A stretch of DNA of 64,000 nt, taken from positions 86,272,670-86,336,669 of the forward strand of contig CM047427.1 of assembly GCA_026168455.1 (NCBI GenBank), in the 5' to 3' direction. Of this stretch, positions 1 to 13,790 are shown one piece after another. Under the pieces are notes generated by a model that did no database searches, was not told where the DNA came from, and was given only the letters and a program-made list of their open reading frames with translations. Position 1 is the stretch's first letter. Each line of letters begins with the position of its first letter. The position numbers were made by a program, and so were the translations under genes. This stretch comes from Theocolax elegans. Its lineage: Eukaryota; Arthropoda; Insecta; Hymenoptera; Cerocephalidae.

Positions 1-3000
1 TTATGCCATTGCCGTTGGCCCACGTTTTTATATACACAACCGAGCGCGTTCTACGATACGTCCTGCGATATCATTTCCTTCGTTCTGAACGCTCTTTTGA
101 TATAATGGTGCTAATTTGCTTTTAACGTAATCGCTTACGCCTTTTATACTTCCACGAATTATTTATTGGATAATTATGCATTTTATCGGTGATTATTCGA
201 TATTTCCTGCCCTTTGATTTACCATTTTTTTTTCTTTTTTAATGACAGTGTTATTCAAACGATTATTGTTTACGGAATTTTAATACGTCTTCTTTTTTTT
301 CAACGGTTATTATTAAATCATTGTTGATCGTGTTGTACGATTCTTATAAAGATTATTTAATCGTATGAATTGTAATGAAACTTACACTTTTTTGTGAATA
401 TATTAACATATTAATTATTATTTTCAAATCGAGTATACGCGTATCATACACGAATCATAGAATTTATCACAAGTACCACTAATTGTAAGTACTCATAAAT
501 TCCATCTCTTCGTTAAGAACCGATCGTCTAAAAAATAAACGGTCGATTAAAATTGTGTAAAAATAAAACGAACAAAAATTTTAATGAAATATAATTTTTA
601 TTAATTCTATAAACGTTACTGCTTCGTTAACACGTAAATGTACAACTTTCTAGTTATAAATATCAATGTCGTTATTGGCATTTAACTACAATGTAATTAT
701 TTCTTTGCTCTGAAGCAAATCAAGTTTTAATCAATTCATTAACTTTTTATTCCAGATCGTATCAGGTAACTAAGTATACGTAAAACGAGCCAATCAGTGG
801 GAATTCCGGAAACGAAGGAAGCTCAGATAGTACGGTGTAGTTAGAGACCCCGCGGTGAAGACGTAGCCAGTCTCGCCGTTTCAACGACGTGACTTCTTGC
901 GTATAACGTCCAACAATCCACATAGGATGGAACACCTGCACGAACTGGTTCGCGTTCTTGGACGTACGTCACCATCGAAAGTGCATGACTTGTTTGCCAC
1001 TCGCGTATGCACGATCGGTCGATCACGTGGGAAAATTAAGGTGAACTCTTTTCAAGAAACTTTTTATTATTCTCGTACTGTTTTCCGAACGAATCAACGC
1101 GTAACTGTCAAATTTTAATGTAATGGGAGGCAAAGTTATAAAGTATAAAATATATTTGAACGATAAATATAAACGCATTCGTTGACGCATTAAATAAAAA
1201 TAATTAAATTGCAAGTTTATTAAGTTATTAAATAATGTAGAATTTACATTATCTGATGTACATATATACATTGTTTATTTATATACGATGTAACAGTGGA
1301 AATGAAATATATTATAATAATCTCCATAAAATTTAAATCAGTAGAACATTTATCTTCTGAGATACTCAAAGTGAATACCATAAAATAGAATAATCTTATT
1401 TTTAGATAATAAAATGTATTAAGTTTTTCTGGTAATCAATTAAAATGTAATGCTTATACTTCTAAATCGAATGTTACATTGATTATATCCTGAAACCACC
1501 CACATAAACATTTCTTTATTACCTTATAATAAATAATAAAAAAAAACGTTTAAAAATATATAATTCATTTCTCTCTCTACATTGGTTCGAAAAATTTGAA
1601 TATCCCCGAGTTTTATAAGAGACCAGGAAAATAAGTCATCTTAAGCTCTGAAACTATAAATTGTATATAAGAAATAAGAGCATAAAAGGGTCGAACGTAA
1701 AAAAGATGACGCATATCATAGAGATGAATAAATAGACGAAACGCACGTGCGCATTCGAGACTATATCGCAGTCTTGAAATTATAACTGTTCCAATGCGCG
1801 GAAGAAAATTGGTAATCTACGAGCGGTTCGCGAATACGGAGAGAAGCTAAGTGGTATCTATCACCTCGAGCGGCGTCGTAAATCTCACCTGGCCAGCAGA
1901 TGCAATTAACCAATAAGATAACGCGGTACACCGACCGCCTTGGAGAAGTTCGTCGTTTCAGTATGCGCTCTTATTAAACCCGCGAGACGAGAACTTTATC
2001 CAACTTATTATCCACACGCATCGGAAAATTATGAAGTGTCGCGAGAAATTGTCATGGAGGCATATATACATGTATACGTATATATACACTATAAATATTT
2101 TAGTGGTTTATATATACGATTTGCTATCACAAATCAACTTGCTGCGGGTTTTCTATAAGAACCCTATAGATTTTAATTTCGAAATGCTCGCGGGAAAATT
2201 GCTGTAATTGGCAAAATATTCCTTTATATATATACATCTAAGGAAAATATATAGAAAAGTTGTAATAAATTATAACAATGTCATATATTTGAAATTATCG
2301 TTTACGGGGTGTGCTCTATAACAATGATTTGTTTGTATCGTACAAGCAATCAAAACCAACGAACACGTTAATAAACATTTTTGATTTGTTTATCCTTTCA
2401 GATTCTGAAATTAGTTGTTTTTCGTTAACTAATAGATTGTTCGAGTAAATAAATTTTTTAATTAATTTGGTATACTATTGATTAAATATATATCGACACA
2501 ATAATTGTTTAGACACGAAGTAAGATTTGACTAATACAAACAGAATTTAAGGATAGGTGATAGAAAAGATTTCGCGAGATCAAGACACGGTTGGTTTTTA
2601 AGTGCACTTTCAAATCGGAAATTTCACTGAATTCTCAAGGAATCTGGAGTGAAAGCTTCGCGAGTTTAAAATAAATACGAAATTTTTCCGCCGAAATCCC
2701 ATTATATGCATCCGCATTGTATCGAACCCTCCGCATTAACGTTGAGCAATGTAAACTAAAATATTGCCCAATAAGCTACACATACGGAGACGTCTCTCAC
2801 GTGAAATAATAACGTACGAAGCGGTTGCGAATAAAAATGAACCTCAAGGTATCAGGCAGCATGCGCGAAAAGAGAGGATATCTTTCTGTCTCTTTCAACT
2901 TGGCTATGCAGACTAGCAAATAAATTACGGGAGTGCGAGCGGTGGGTTTAAAACGCGAACTGCTCTGGGAAGATCGAGTTGGACGTATAAATTTCGCCGG

Positions 3001-3869
3001 TAGTTCTATATGGCAATAATTACGTGTTCTAATTCGGGGCGCACGAACGCAGTCGCACGACGTTACACCGCGAATTAATATCTCAAACTGAGGTGTAGAT
3101 GATACCAAGAATTTACTTTTTCTTCGCAGCAACTACATTACGTAATAAAAGCCGAAGAGAAGCATATATTATAAGCTTAAACGTCTACGAAATATTATTT
3201 ATCGGTGAGGGAGAGAAATGCAAAGTGGCATCAAATAGTACTTACGATATTATTCGCATCAAAACGTATTTTACGAAATATGAAATTTATTTATTTATTT
3301 AAAGTATTATAATGCGCCAGTGATCGGTTTACCTTGCGATTATCGAATACCTGTATTATATATTTTCTCGAGTGGCAGTTTACTATAAATAATGTATATT
3401 TATGTATATATTTATATATCATATGTGTCAATAATGTAAGGTAATGTCAGTAATGTATAACCAATGGAGATTCTTATCGGAACGAAAGAAAAATAATTCC
3501 TGATATATTTATTGTGATGAATTATTGTTGGCAAATTATAGCTTCGAACATTGTCTCAAGTGAAGTTATTGTTTAATAAAAATGTCTGATAGTTCGTGAC
3601 TAAAGACAAAATTTGACCTTACGATTTCCGTATCGCGGCAAAGCAGTTTCATCGTAGCAATAAATATCGAAATATAAAAAAAAATGATCGAAACTCTTAA
3701 AAATCCGAGAGTTTTACATGAAAATTGAGAAAACGTAAATTTCCCACGGAAAATAATTTATTATACAATCAACGGACTCATGCAACTGCAAATATCGATC
3801 TATAATTAATTAACATTATCAAAACTAAACTATTTTTGATAGGAGATAAACGAAATATTTTGCACGCGA
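1..3869. other. AT-rich DNA without recognisable gene
   Basis: Mostly AT-rich sequence with A/T homopolymers and short TATA-type tracts. A GC-richer, CpG-containing island lies at about 780-1040 and a weaker one at about 1740-2000. The open frames here (for example 897-1118 plus and 2797-3132 minus) are short, resemble no family I know and show no coherent exon structure. No RNA gene or mobile element is visible. It reads as intergenic or intronic. Confidence 0.7.
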
Positions 3870-3914
3870 AGAGAGAGAGAGGGAGGGAGAGAGGGAGAGA
3901 GAGAGAGAGAGAGG
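3870..3914. repeat. (GA)n microsatellite with GGGA interruptions
   Basis: A purine-only tract of GA dinucleotides interrupted by GGGAGGGA and GAGGGA blocks. It is polypurine on the plus strand and polypyrimidine on the minus strand. Apparent open frames crossing it translate the repeat (a leucine/serine run on the minus strand) and are not evidence of coding. Confidence 0.95.
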
Positions 3915-6900
3915 AGTAATGGGCAACGAAGCAGATCCAGTTACGAGGCAGCGGGGGCGCGTACATACATATAGGTGTACATATACCGACACTCGAGCCA
4001 CCTACCGCTGCTTCTATCGCGGAATTATTTTCATACTTTCACGTAAAGTGATTGTTTGCGCGGCGGTCGCTTGCTCTTTCGAGCATGAATGCTTCGGTAA
4101 TTAAATTTATATCGTATCGAACGTTAGCCGTTATTCACCGTCTCCTATATAAACCCCCTTCTCATTTCTCTTTTCTCCTTTCCGCAGCGAGTCTCTTCTA
4201 TACGTGCTGTATATACTTAGTTAATGGGCGCCGCTGTACACACGCGCCGACTGCATTAAAATTGTTACCTCCTTATGCTTCGGTGAATTAGGAAAACCTG
4301 GTTTGCCCTCGCGTTAAATGCGTGTATAATTAATTGATTCTGCGTTCCCAAGTTATTTATATACGTGTTTTTCGCGGTATGGTATATATTTGATGAAAGT
4401 GTAACCTACACGATTAATGGTATTTTCACGTTTAACCATTTTTAACATACCAATTATTCAAACTAACTCGAACGTGTACGGTGTGTACAGAAAACAAAAA
4501 AGGTCGTTACGTCGAATGTTTAATTATTTCATAATGATATAAAAATCACCCGCCGTATATTATATATTATGTATACACGCGGCGTATATGTATATAGGTA
4601 TATATACTTATATATACCAGACGTTAAAATAAATTGCTAATGAAAAATTTGAAACCCAAGCTAATCGGAGAAAAAGATCGGATAGTTTCGAGTTGGAGCG
4701 AAATGTATATATTTCCAAGTGCAAAAGGCACACGAAAAGCGTATAATACACAAAGCCGGATATAAGGATCGACATCGTTTAAAAAACGTTAAACAATCGT
4801 TCCGCCCGCTAAGCACGAGCGCCCAAACGAATATCACGCACACACACACAAATGTACGTATAGACTCGATGAATAAAGTAAGTACAATTCGTTGTCAATG
4901 ATTTTTATATATTGTATCGGCGGTGCACACAGAGCCCGAAATCCTATCTCGATTAATATTGGCGGGAGGTGAGCGCTCGCGCGCATTCGAGATACGTGTC
5001 AAATACGAATAAAACGAGGGCACCGATCGCAGCCACGGTTTTTCGAATAATCGCGAGGCCGTTTTAATAGATTATGTCAAATTGATGCCAAGCTTGTGTC
5101 CGCGGTATTATCGAGCGCGATCGGGAAAAACGGGCCGATCGATATATAATTGAATAAATTACATAGCCTCGGGAAAACGTGCAGAGCCTTTTATATACAT
5201 ACTCTCGTTCTCTCAACGGGCCGCACAGGTTGCTATTGTTACAACAATGAGCGAGAGCGCGGCCCGTACGAAACCAAGCGAAATTGCGCGAAACACCGTG
5301 TTGTGGGCACTTTTTCTTTTAATGCCCACCAAGGAATGCAGCAGGTGTTGTTTATAAGTGATCTGTTTCTATTGTTTTTTTTTTAATTCACATGCTCTTT
5401 ACCTGAATGTTGTAGCCAATTGTTTTGAGGAAAATTGGCTCTTTCGAAAGGGTAATCTATAGCCTTGTATTTAGTCGGATATAGGTATATGTATATAAAA
5501 CAGTATAATTATCTTGCGGATTAAACGAATATTTTAGGCTCAACTTCCAATTCGCTTTATTTTTCATAGTTTACGCGCGTTGTAGAAATGTATTTACACC
5601 TTTTACCATGGTTATACTTACGTGTGTAAAGATTTTCTCCTATTTTCAACGTGTTAAAACAGCTGTAGTTTACCTAGAACAAAAGATACTTTTAATAAAA
5701 AAACGGTTTTCTTGTTCCGTAGATTACATTACAGTTTGATATATTTTTATAATTGCACTGAAAAAAATAGATTTTTAATCTAAGCAGAATTTTTCCTAAA
5801 TATTCAAATATTCCTCAAGAACAAAATCTTTTTGCTCCAATGTGATTCTTCTATATAATAAAGCGGTATGTCCTTTTTGTAAAAAATGAAATAGTACAAC
5901 TCGAAAAAATCAATGTTCTAAAATTAATCAGATTCCTCTTGATTCTCTAAAGGAATCGCATTAGACCAACCGGATTTTCTTCTTGTGGCGTATTTAAGAA
6001 TAATTCCGTCTAGATAAAAAATCTACTTTTTTTCAGTATGTAATACACTGTATATATCCGAACGATAACGTATATACGATTTAAAAAGAAGAAAGTTAAT
6101 CTACGCAAAAAAAATTCAGCAGCAGTAAAACTTAGGATAGAAGATGAATACATATCTAATCAAACTCGAAGCAAAAGAAAAAAGTGAAAGGATCTTCTCG
6201 GTATATAAGAGACAAAAAAAAAGGTAATATAAAACAAGAAATAAAACAAGGGGTTTGTTTACCGAAGAGCTGAAACAACAAGAGATAATCCAGGATGACT
6301 CGGAAAATCCAAGAATCAACCTGCTTGTGTCGGCAGATCGGTATCCCTCTCGCCGGGACACGCATTTCTCGCTTATCGGCGAGTGCACGCGCAGATAAAC
6401 CCGTGCGCTCGTCCTCCTCCGCGTTCGTGGCGCGCCCGTTAAACATTCCTCGAGCACTGGCGTACACTGCGTCTTACTGTTCATTTATAATGCCGATCTA
6501 CCAAGACACACCGACGTGTTTCCCTTGTTTCCAGGTGTTGGATTTATTTGGATGGGTAAATCCGCTTGGTTAAATCTATAGCCGTGTTACTAGATTCTTC
6601 GTGGATTAACGTGCAGACTCCGCATCTAGATGTAGTACAAACATTTTTATTCGAAATACACTTTCTTTTTTTATTTATACACTTTTTACCATTGACAATT
6701 AAGCATTTTTTTTTAAATTCGACGATATATAACGATAGTTTTATAGCGAGAATAAAGAATATTTAATATATACCGAATCCTATTTTTTAATTTCATCTTT
6801 ACAAATAATTGAAGGAACGTATAGAGCCCGCGTAAATCGAATTAAAACGTAAGTGAAAGTTGATTACCGGGATTTTCGAGCACCAATTCGTACAATACAC

Positions 6901-9900
6901 CCACGCCCTGCATTTACATGCGTAATTATTGTAGAGCAGCTGAGAGTATCCACCCGGGCACTCGTGATCGTGATTCGCGCTAGTCGATCGCTTTAAGCTG
7001 CGCGGCTCGAGAGATAACGATCGCGCGGACGGCCCGTTGTTTACTGTCGCGTGCGCAGCCTCAGCCTCAGCTGACCCATTTGTAAATCAATTAAAAGCCC
7101 CACAGTTAAACCCGTGGATTGAACTTTAACTAAATGAGAACGTTTCCTCGTCGATTAAACGTTTATGCGCAGTATATACTAATTTTATATTTTTTTGTAA
7201 CCGACACTTTTTGACATTTTCTAACGTAAATACATAGATAGAATCAAGGATATTATCTAATATCTAAGTAAATACTTTACTAGGTCAGTATCATCGCTTC
7301 AGGCAATAATTAAGAATTGAAATTTGTAACAAATTGCGTGATATAAAATTAGTTTTACATTTGTTAAAGTAATATAGCTTCGATCATGATTATTAGGGTA
7401 AATATATCAATTGTTGTAGTACAAAGTAGTTTTTTTTTAAATATATCCCTAGATTTTGTTCATATAGGTTAAGCAATCGGCACTACTTTTACACTGGCAG
7501 TTGCATAATACGCATTTTTTAGGGATGTTATTGATGCGTGACTTTCGCTGTGAGCGAGTCAATAGCCTAGTCGGTTCATTGTGAGGTGCGAAAGAACTCA
7601 TTAACTGACGTTGCAACTGCAAAAGTCACTTCGTCTGGCGAAAGAACGCACGGAGCGCCTGGTTTGTACGTATAGGTGTATATATATATATATACCTTCG
7701 CGCCTCAGCCAGTTAACTCTTCGTTCATCAATCATCCGTAGCTATGGAGAATAGAGCTCAGGTAGAGAGCTACTTAAGGTGCTATCGTTGCCTTAGCTTC
7801 AACAGTGTCCTATCATAAACGTATGCTCGAATACATTTTTCTTTACTGTGAAATTACAAGATTTCTATGTGTGTACCTTTTTTTTCTATATACTCATTAA
7901 TATCGGTTTTAATTTAACTAAAAAATGTTTGATAATTTGTAGGGCTTGTAGTGCAGAATCACGATAACACTGGTTATTAATACATCAAGATAATTGACAC
8001 GTGTACACACCGTATATAATTAGAAAATTATAAGTCATTAATACTATTAAAATAAGATGTATTTTCACGTCATTCATTTATTTATAATAGGCTAAATGAA
8101 TATTTCGAAAAATTTACCGCGATACTTTTCCATACGATTGATTCAAAGAAATTGATACCATATATTCGAAAATGTAGATTAAAAGATTGAGATTTAATAT
8201 TAATGCGCGCTACAACCTGCGAATAAAATTTATTTAAAAGCATTTGTTTATATTTATCGGTAATTAAAGTCGAGTATTTAACACCACAATAGTATTATAG
8301 GTCTGATTATTTTTCCGATATCGGCTGTTCATTAATATCGTTCCAATAAACATATAGTAAAATGCGTTCGTAAATAAGACAACGTGTTAAATATGTAGAT
8401 GCAGCTAGATAATTTACCATCGAGTTAAATTTCTTTTTTAAACACACGTTGAGATAAAAAAAAAACTATGATTTTTCGTTTACATCGGATTTTCTTACTT
8501 AACTTAACAATTTTATCGTAGAAAAAAATGTAATCTCAAAGATAGAACCGGTGTTATAGGAAAATTACTTTATATACATCAAGAGATTTCGATTGATACG
8601 TTTAGTTGTATTTTTTAATAGTTAAAAGCACTATTGTATTCGCTCGAGAAATTGATAGTTTCAAACGCGAAATTTGCATAAGCGTCGAGACAAGGAAATT
8701 TATTAAAATCAGCGTTGTAGATACGATTGTACGTGCGAGTGTCGCTATATTATCCGAATCAAGAGCACACGCGAATAGATGTTGTATGTCGAGACGTAAC
8801 GAAACGTATAGAAGTGGAAATATGAATGGTTAGCAATTAATAATCGGGAATATACCCAGCAGACAATTATCTATCGAATTGCAATCCCACTTAAATATTC
8901 GACCCGGTCGAGTTGGACGCTGATTTATAACATAATTATCGACGGATAAAAGGAGTTTCCATGCTAAATAGTAATTACTTCTTTAACAATGGAATTATAT
9001 TATTGCAATGATCTTATTAGGTAATATTCGCGGCTGGATTGCTATTCATTCGCGCCTCATGTGTAAGTGTAATTGGGATAACGAAATTAAAAATACGCTA
9101 ATAATTTTTGATCCACGTGATAGCGTTTCATTCATTTTTCTATACCCTTGTTTCATCAGACGAATACCAGTCAGATATTCGCAATTGCACATTAACAGAA
9201 ATTGTATAAACAAAGTGTGATAATTCAATAAAGTCGATTAAAAATTTGTTTTGGTTATACCTGCGCGTTCTCGAAGAAATAATCAAATTGAAACTAAACT
9301 CGTAACACGTGGGAAAAAAATGTGTTCAATAACGAAAAAACTGTGTTCAATAACGATTGCTAGAGATATGTTTTCGAATTCTTATTTTACAATGATGTTT
9401 ATATATCTTACAGTCTTTTAGTATTTATATACATTAATTATTTACAAGTCGTTGAAACAGAGTAATATAAATTATGTTAGCAGTTATTCTTGTTACGGAA
9501 ATTTGTATTACCAATTATCTGTTACGTACAAATATGTTTATACGTGTACGCCGCCAACTCTTTAAAATAAATATTTCTATCGATATTTAAATAATTACAA
9601 TACCTCTAGCAATATTTGTAACGTACATGTATGCTTATACATTAACAACGTAGATTATTAAATCAACTTTAGAATATCGTAAAAAACTAAAAATAAGTTG
9701 CACATTGGTCGTGAAAAAAGTTGCTGACAAATTACACAGCACGCGTTTTACACGTATATTCGTCGGTATATCGAAGGCGCGAATCGCAAGTTTTCGTTCT
9801 GCGAGAGCAGCGAGTTATTAACTTTCATACAATTTTTGCTCGATGCCTTTTCATGAGTCGTTATTCGAGTGTGCCGGCAATCTAATTAGACACGTGCGGC

Positions 9901-9912
9901 ACAATACCCCCT
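3915..9912. other. AT-rich DNA with scattered CpG-rich islands, no gene
   Basis: AT-rich background with GC-richer stretches at about 4920-5340, 6330-6480, 6900-7100 and 7530-7720. A short (TA)8 tract sits at about 7679-7694. I saw no homologous open frame: 5150-5386 plus and 6116-6484 minus are short, and the 6.1-6.5 kb island is open in three frames at once. A direct repeat of TGTGTTCAATAACGA occurs twice at about 9320-9354. The CpG islands could be regulatory, but nothing in the sequence proves it. Confidence 0.6.
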
Positions 9913-9931
9913 TGTGTGTGTGTGTGTGTGT
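9913..9931. repeat. (TG)n microsatellite at left edge of duplication A
   Basis: About nine TG units. It immediately precedes the first copy of duplication A and matches in type the TG tracts at 11654-11704 and 13407-13419, so TG tracts lie at the left edge, the seam and the right edge of the duplicated block. Confidence 0.95.
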
Positions 9932-9939
9932 AGTGTGCG

Positions 9940-11652
9940 TTGTGCGCTCGCGCGAGCTCCTTTCAATATACGTAACCGGGCGCATTTTATTTTGTCCAGC
10001 GTACTATTAGCGCCGAGTCATTCTCATTCTCTCTGTACTGTATGCGTCTTAGGAAAATTGTGAAACGTACTCCTCTCGAGTAGCAATTTGATCCGGTAGC
10101 GTCGCAAGAATCGACGTGTTTCTACATTAATTGCGCGCCTCGATACTACGTATATGTATACATGTGTAGTGGGTGAAATACACTGGACGTACTTTGTTTG
10201 GCTACGCTACATACCGCGGTACGAACGCACTTTTCGATGATTGATGATCAAAGTGTATTGTTAATCTAAGGGCAATTTATTTTTACTTTTAATGATTTTC
10301 ATCCCAAATACGATCAATATTGTATTTATAGCTCTTTTTTTCTTGAATTGTGTTTCCACGATCACTCGCAGTTAATACTCTTTTAAATATTTCCAATTAG
10401 GTATAACACCCTCGATTCTTCGATAAAGTTTAAAACAAAAATAGACTCGCTCAAGGCCGATCGATCCGTGTTATACGAGTGACCCCACCTACACGACTAG
10501 TACATTCAACCGAGCGAGCAATTTATCGACGCACAAAACAATTATCGACGCATCGTTTCTGGACGCGTCATGCGAATCGATGGATAGTCGGCGCAAGAAC
10601 ATCGACACTGACGAATTATAACGGGTAGTGTGTAGGCGGGTGCCAAATGAACGAGCATCTCCTTGCGTTCATTAGCGTCCCTCGCACTTTTGAATCGTCA
10701 GGTGCTTGCGCTCTCTAATCTCATCTATAAATATCTATTTTTTATCTACTATTTTATTAAAACTAAAATTACTTGACCTTTTTCAGATCATAGATTTATC
10801 ATAGATCTTTAGTCTATACTCCGATCCTATACAAAGGTTATCTTTGATACTTGCGATCACGACACGAGTTTGAATTAAAAAAATACGCATCGGCTGTGTA
10901 AAATTTTGTGCGTAAAATCAAGAGTCAGTTCCTTTTTAAGTATATTAATTCGAAAAGTGTTTTAACACGAGGAAGAAAAATCCTTACGTAAGTGCAGATT
11001 ACTAAATACAAAGCCTTATAAAAAATGGTTGGTGTTTAAAGAAATCCATCACGAGAGGCGATATAGCACTGATCACTGTGTGTGGCACGCACTGTATATT
11101 GGAAGTGTAAAGCGCGTCATGCAGTAGAGAGATGCTTGCGCAAGTGAACTCTTCACCGGCGTTTCCGCATTACATAGATCAATCATAAGAACGCGTAGAA
11201 TGAGCTCTCAAAGTATGTTCAAGTTGATACGTTTAAATCATTCCCCCGGTCGTTAGAACCTGGTAAGTATAATATATACGATTGATCGCCATTACCTCAC
11301 TGTCATGCGTCAGTGTGCAAATGCGCGATTGAATGCGCTTCAATTTTCTCATCAAACTCTGAACAAAAGAAAACCCGAGAATTTAATAAATATACACTAT
11401 TTTATTGATGAATATATTACGCGAATAAAATTTTTTTTTAAATTTCAAATCGAAGAAAGTGCACTCACGTGTACGTAATAGAGATTATTTCTTGCGTGTG
11501 AATTCAACTACATCCTCGTTCTTATGGAAGACGAACACTTATATGTATATATCTGTCGGTCAATTTCAGATAATAAAAGGATACGGGCTCTGCAGGTCTG
11601 TTCAATCACAATTAATCCAATTGAATTCATTGATACGCATAGTCAACCGTAG

Positions 11653-11703
<51 letters not shown>
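9940..11703 (+). repeat. Tandem duplication A, copy 1 (A1)
   Basis: This 1.76-kb segment is repeated directly as 11704-13420. Both copies begin with TTGTGCGCTCGCGCG and end in AGTCAACCGTAG followed by a TG tract. Copy 1 and copy 2 differ over roughly their first 900 bp mainly by single-base homopolymer indels (for example GTGAAACGTAC against GTGAACGTAC, and GTGGGTGAAA against GTGGTGAAA), whereas the second half is nearly identical. No gene is recognised inside. The CpG-rich island at about 10440-10720 is open for about 80 codons in the second copy but matches nothing I know. Confidence 0.95.

Positions 11704-11704
<1 letters not shown>
11654..11704. repeat. (TG)25 microsatellite at seam of duplication A
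   Basis: About 25 uninterrupted TG units exactly at the junction between A1 and A2. Open frames crossing it give a Cys-Val run and are not coding evidence. It is much longer than the flanking TG tracts (about 19 and 13 bp). Confidence 0.97.
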
Positions 11705-11705
<1 letters not shown>

Positions 11706-13420
11706 GTGCGCTCGCGCGAAGCTCCTTTCAATATACGTAACCGGGCGCATTTTATTTTGTCCAGCGTCTATAGCGCCGAGTCATTCTCATTCTCTCTGTA
11801 CTGTATGCGTCTTAGGAAAATTGTGAACGTACTCCTCTCGAGTAGCAATTGATCCGGTAGCGTCGCAAGAATCGACGTGTTTCTACATTAATTGCGCGCC
11901 TCGATACTACGTATATGTATACATGTGTAGTGGTGAAATACACTGGACGTACTTTGTTTGGCTACGCTACATACCGCGGTACGAACGCATTTTTCGAGAT
12001 TGATGATCAAAGTGTATGTTAATCTAAGGGCAATTTATTTTTATTTTAATGATTTCATTCCAAATACGATCAATATTGTATTTATACCTCTTTTTTCTTG
12101 AATTGTGTTTCCACGATCACTCGCAGTTAATACTCTTTTAAATATTTCCACTTAGGTATAACACCCTCGATTCTTCGATAAAGTTTAAAACAAAAATAGA
12201 CTCGCTCAAGGCCGATCGATCCGTGTTATACGAGTGACCCCACCTACACGACTAGTACATTCAACCGAGCGAGCAATTTATCGACGCACAAAACAATTAT
12301 CGACGCATCGTTTCTGGACGCGTCATGCGAATCGATGGATAGTCGGCGCAAGAACATCGACACTGACGAATTATAACGGGTGGTGTGTAGGCGGGTGCCA
12401 AATGAACGAGCATCTCCTTGCGTTCATTAGCGTCCCTCGCACTTTTGAATCGTCAGGTGCTTGCGCTCTCTAATCATCTATAAATATCTATTTTTATCTA
12501 CTACTTTATTAAAACTAAAATTACTTGACCTTTTTCAGATCATAGATTTATCATAGATCTTAGTCTATACTCCGATCCTATACAAAGGTTATCTTTGATA
12601 CTTGCGATTATGCCACGAGTTTGAATTAAAAAATACGCATCGGCTGTGTAAAATTTTGTGCGTAAAATCAAGAGTCAGTTCCTTTTTAAGTATATTAATT
12701 CGAAAAGTGTTTTAACACGAGGAAGGAAAATCCTTACATAAGTGCAGATTACTAAATACAAAGTCTTATAAAAAATGATTGGTGTTTAAAGAAATCCATC
12801 ACGAGAGGCGATATAGCACTGATCACTGTGTGTGGCACGCACTGTATATTGGAAGTGTAAAGCGCGTCATGCAGTAGAGAGATGCTTGCGCAAGTGAACT
12901 CTTCACCGGCGTTTCCGCATTACATAGATCAATCATAAGAACGCGTAGAATGAGCTCTCAAAGTATGTTCAAGTTGATACGTTTAAATCATTCCCCCGGT
13001 CGTTAGAACCTGGTAAGTATAATATATACGATTGATCGCCATTACCTCACTGTCATGCGTCAGTGTGCAAATGCGCGATTGAATGCGCTTCAATTTTCTC
13101 ATCAAACTCTGAACAAAAGAAAACCCGAGAATTTAATAAATATACACTATTTTATTGATGAATATATTACGCGAATAAAATTTTTTTTTTAAATTTCAAA
13201 TCGAAGAAAGTGCACTTACGTGTACGTAATAGAGATTATTTCTTGCGTGTGAATTCAACTACATCCTCGTTCTTATGGAAGACGAACACTTATATGTATA
13301 TATATCTGTCGGTCAATTTCAGATAATAAAAGGATACGGGCTCTGCAGGTCTGTTCAATCACAATTAATCCAATTGAATTCATTGATACGCATAGTCAAC
13401 CGTAGTTGTGTGTGTGTGTA
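11704..13420 (+). repeat. Tandem duplication A, copy 2 (A2)
   Basis: Direct repeat of 9940-11703, ending in a (TG)6-7 tract at 13407-13419 before unique sequence resumes. The first half, next to the seam, carries many one-base losses in homopolymers relative to copy 1; the second half is almost identical. The pattern suits either a recent tandem duplication or an assembly artefact at the TG tract. Confidence 0.95.
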
Positions 13421-13790
13421 CTTATTTATGTAGTTATATATATATATGTATATGGATGTTTGGTGCTCCTTAGACCACACCTGGTCTCATGCGGGCAAGT
13501 TTAATTTCTCATGGTTACCTCATGTACACATGTACGCGGTAGTCAACTAATTCGTTCCCAATGATTCCACATTTAACGTATACGAACTACCTACCCGCAG
13601 GTAACTCAATTTTAAGGTTAATGTATAGGGAGCTCCTGCAATCCCGTGTACTTCTTTCACGAGATCGAAGATTTTAGATCTTAAGATTCATACCTTTTCG
13701 AAAAGTGTCATCGAAAGAGGCTGGAAGCATATGTTTCATTTCTTTTGTGTGAAATAATATAAGAAGATAGAGAAATACTATGTGATTTTT
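13421..13790. other. Unique spacer between duplication A and foldback element
   Basis: Begins with a short TA/GT tract and continues as AT-rich sequence. No gene or repeat is recognised. The last bases before 13791 (TATGTGATTTTTTG) resemble the sequence at the seam of the next duplication (about 15235), giving short homology at the join. Confidence 0.6.

Noticed and set aside
9940..13420. Duplication A as the long terminal repeats of a retrotransposon
   Set aside because: The copies abut directly at a TG tract with no internal coding region, and do not show TG...CA ends with a target-site duplication.
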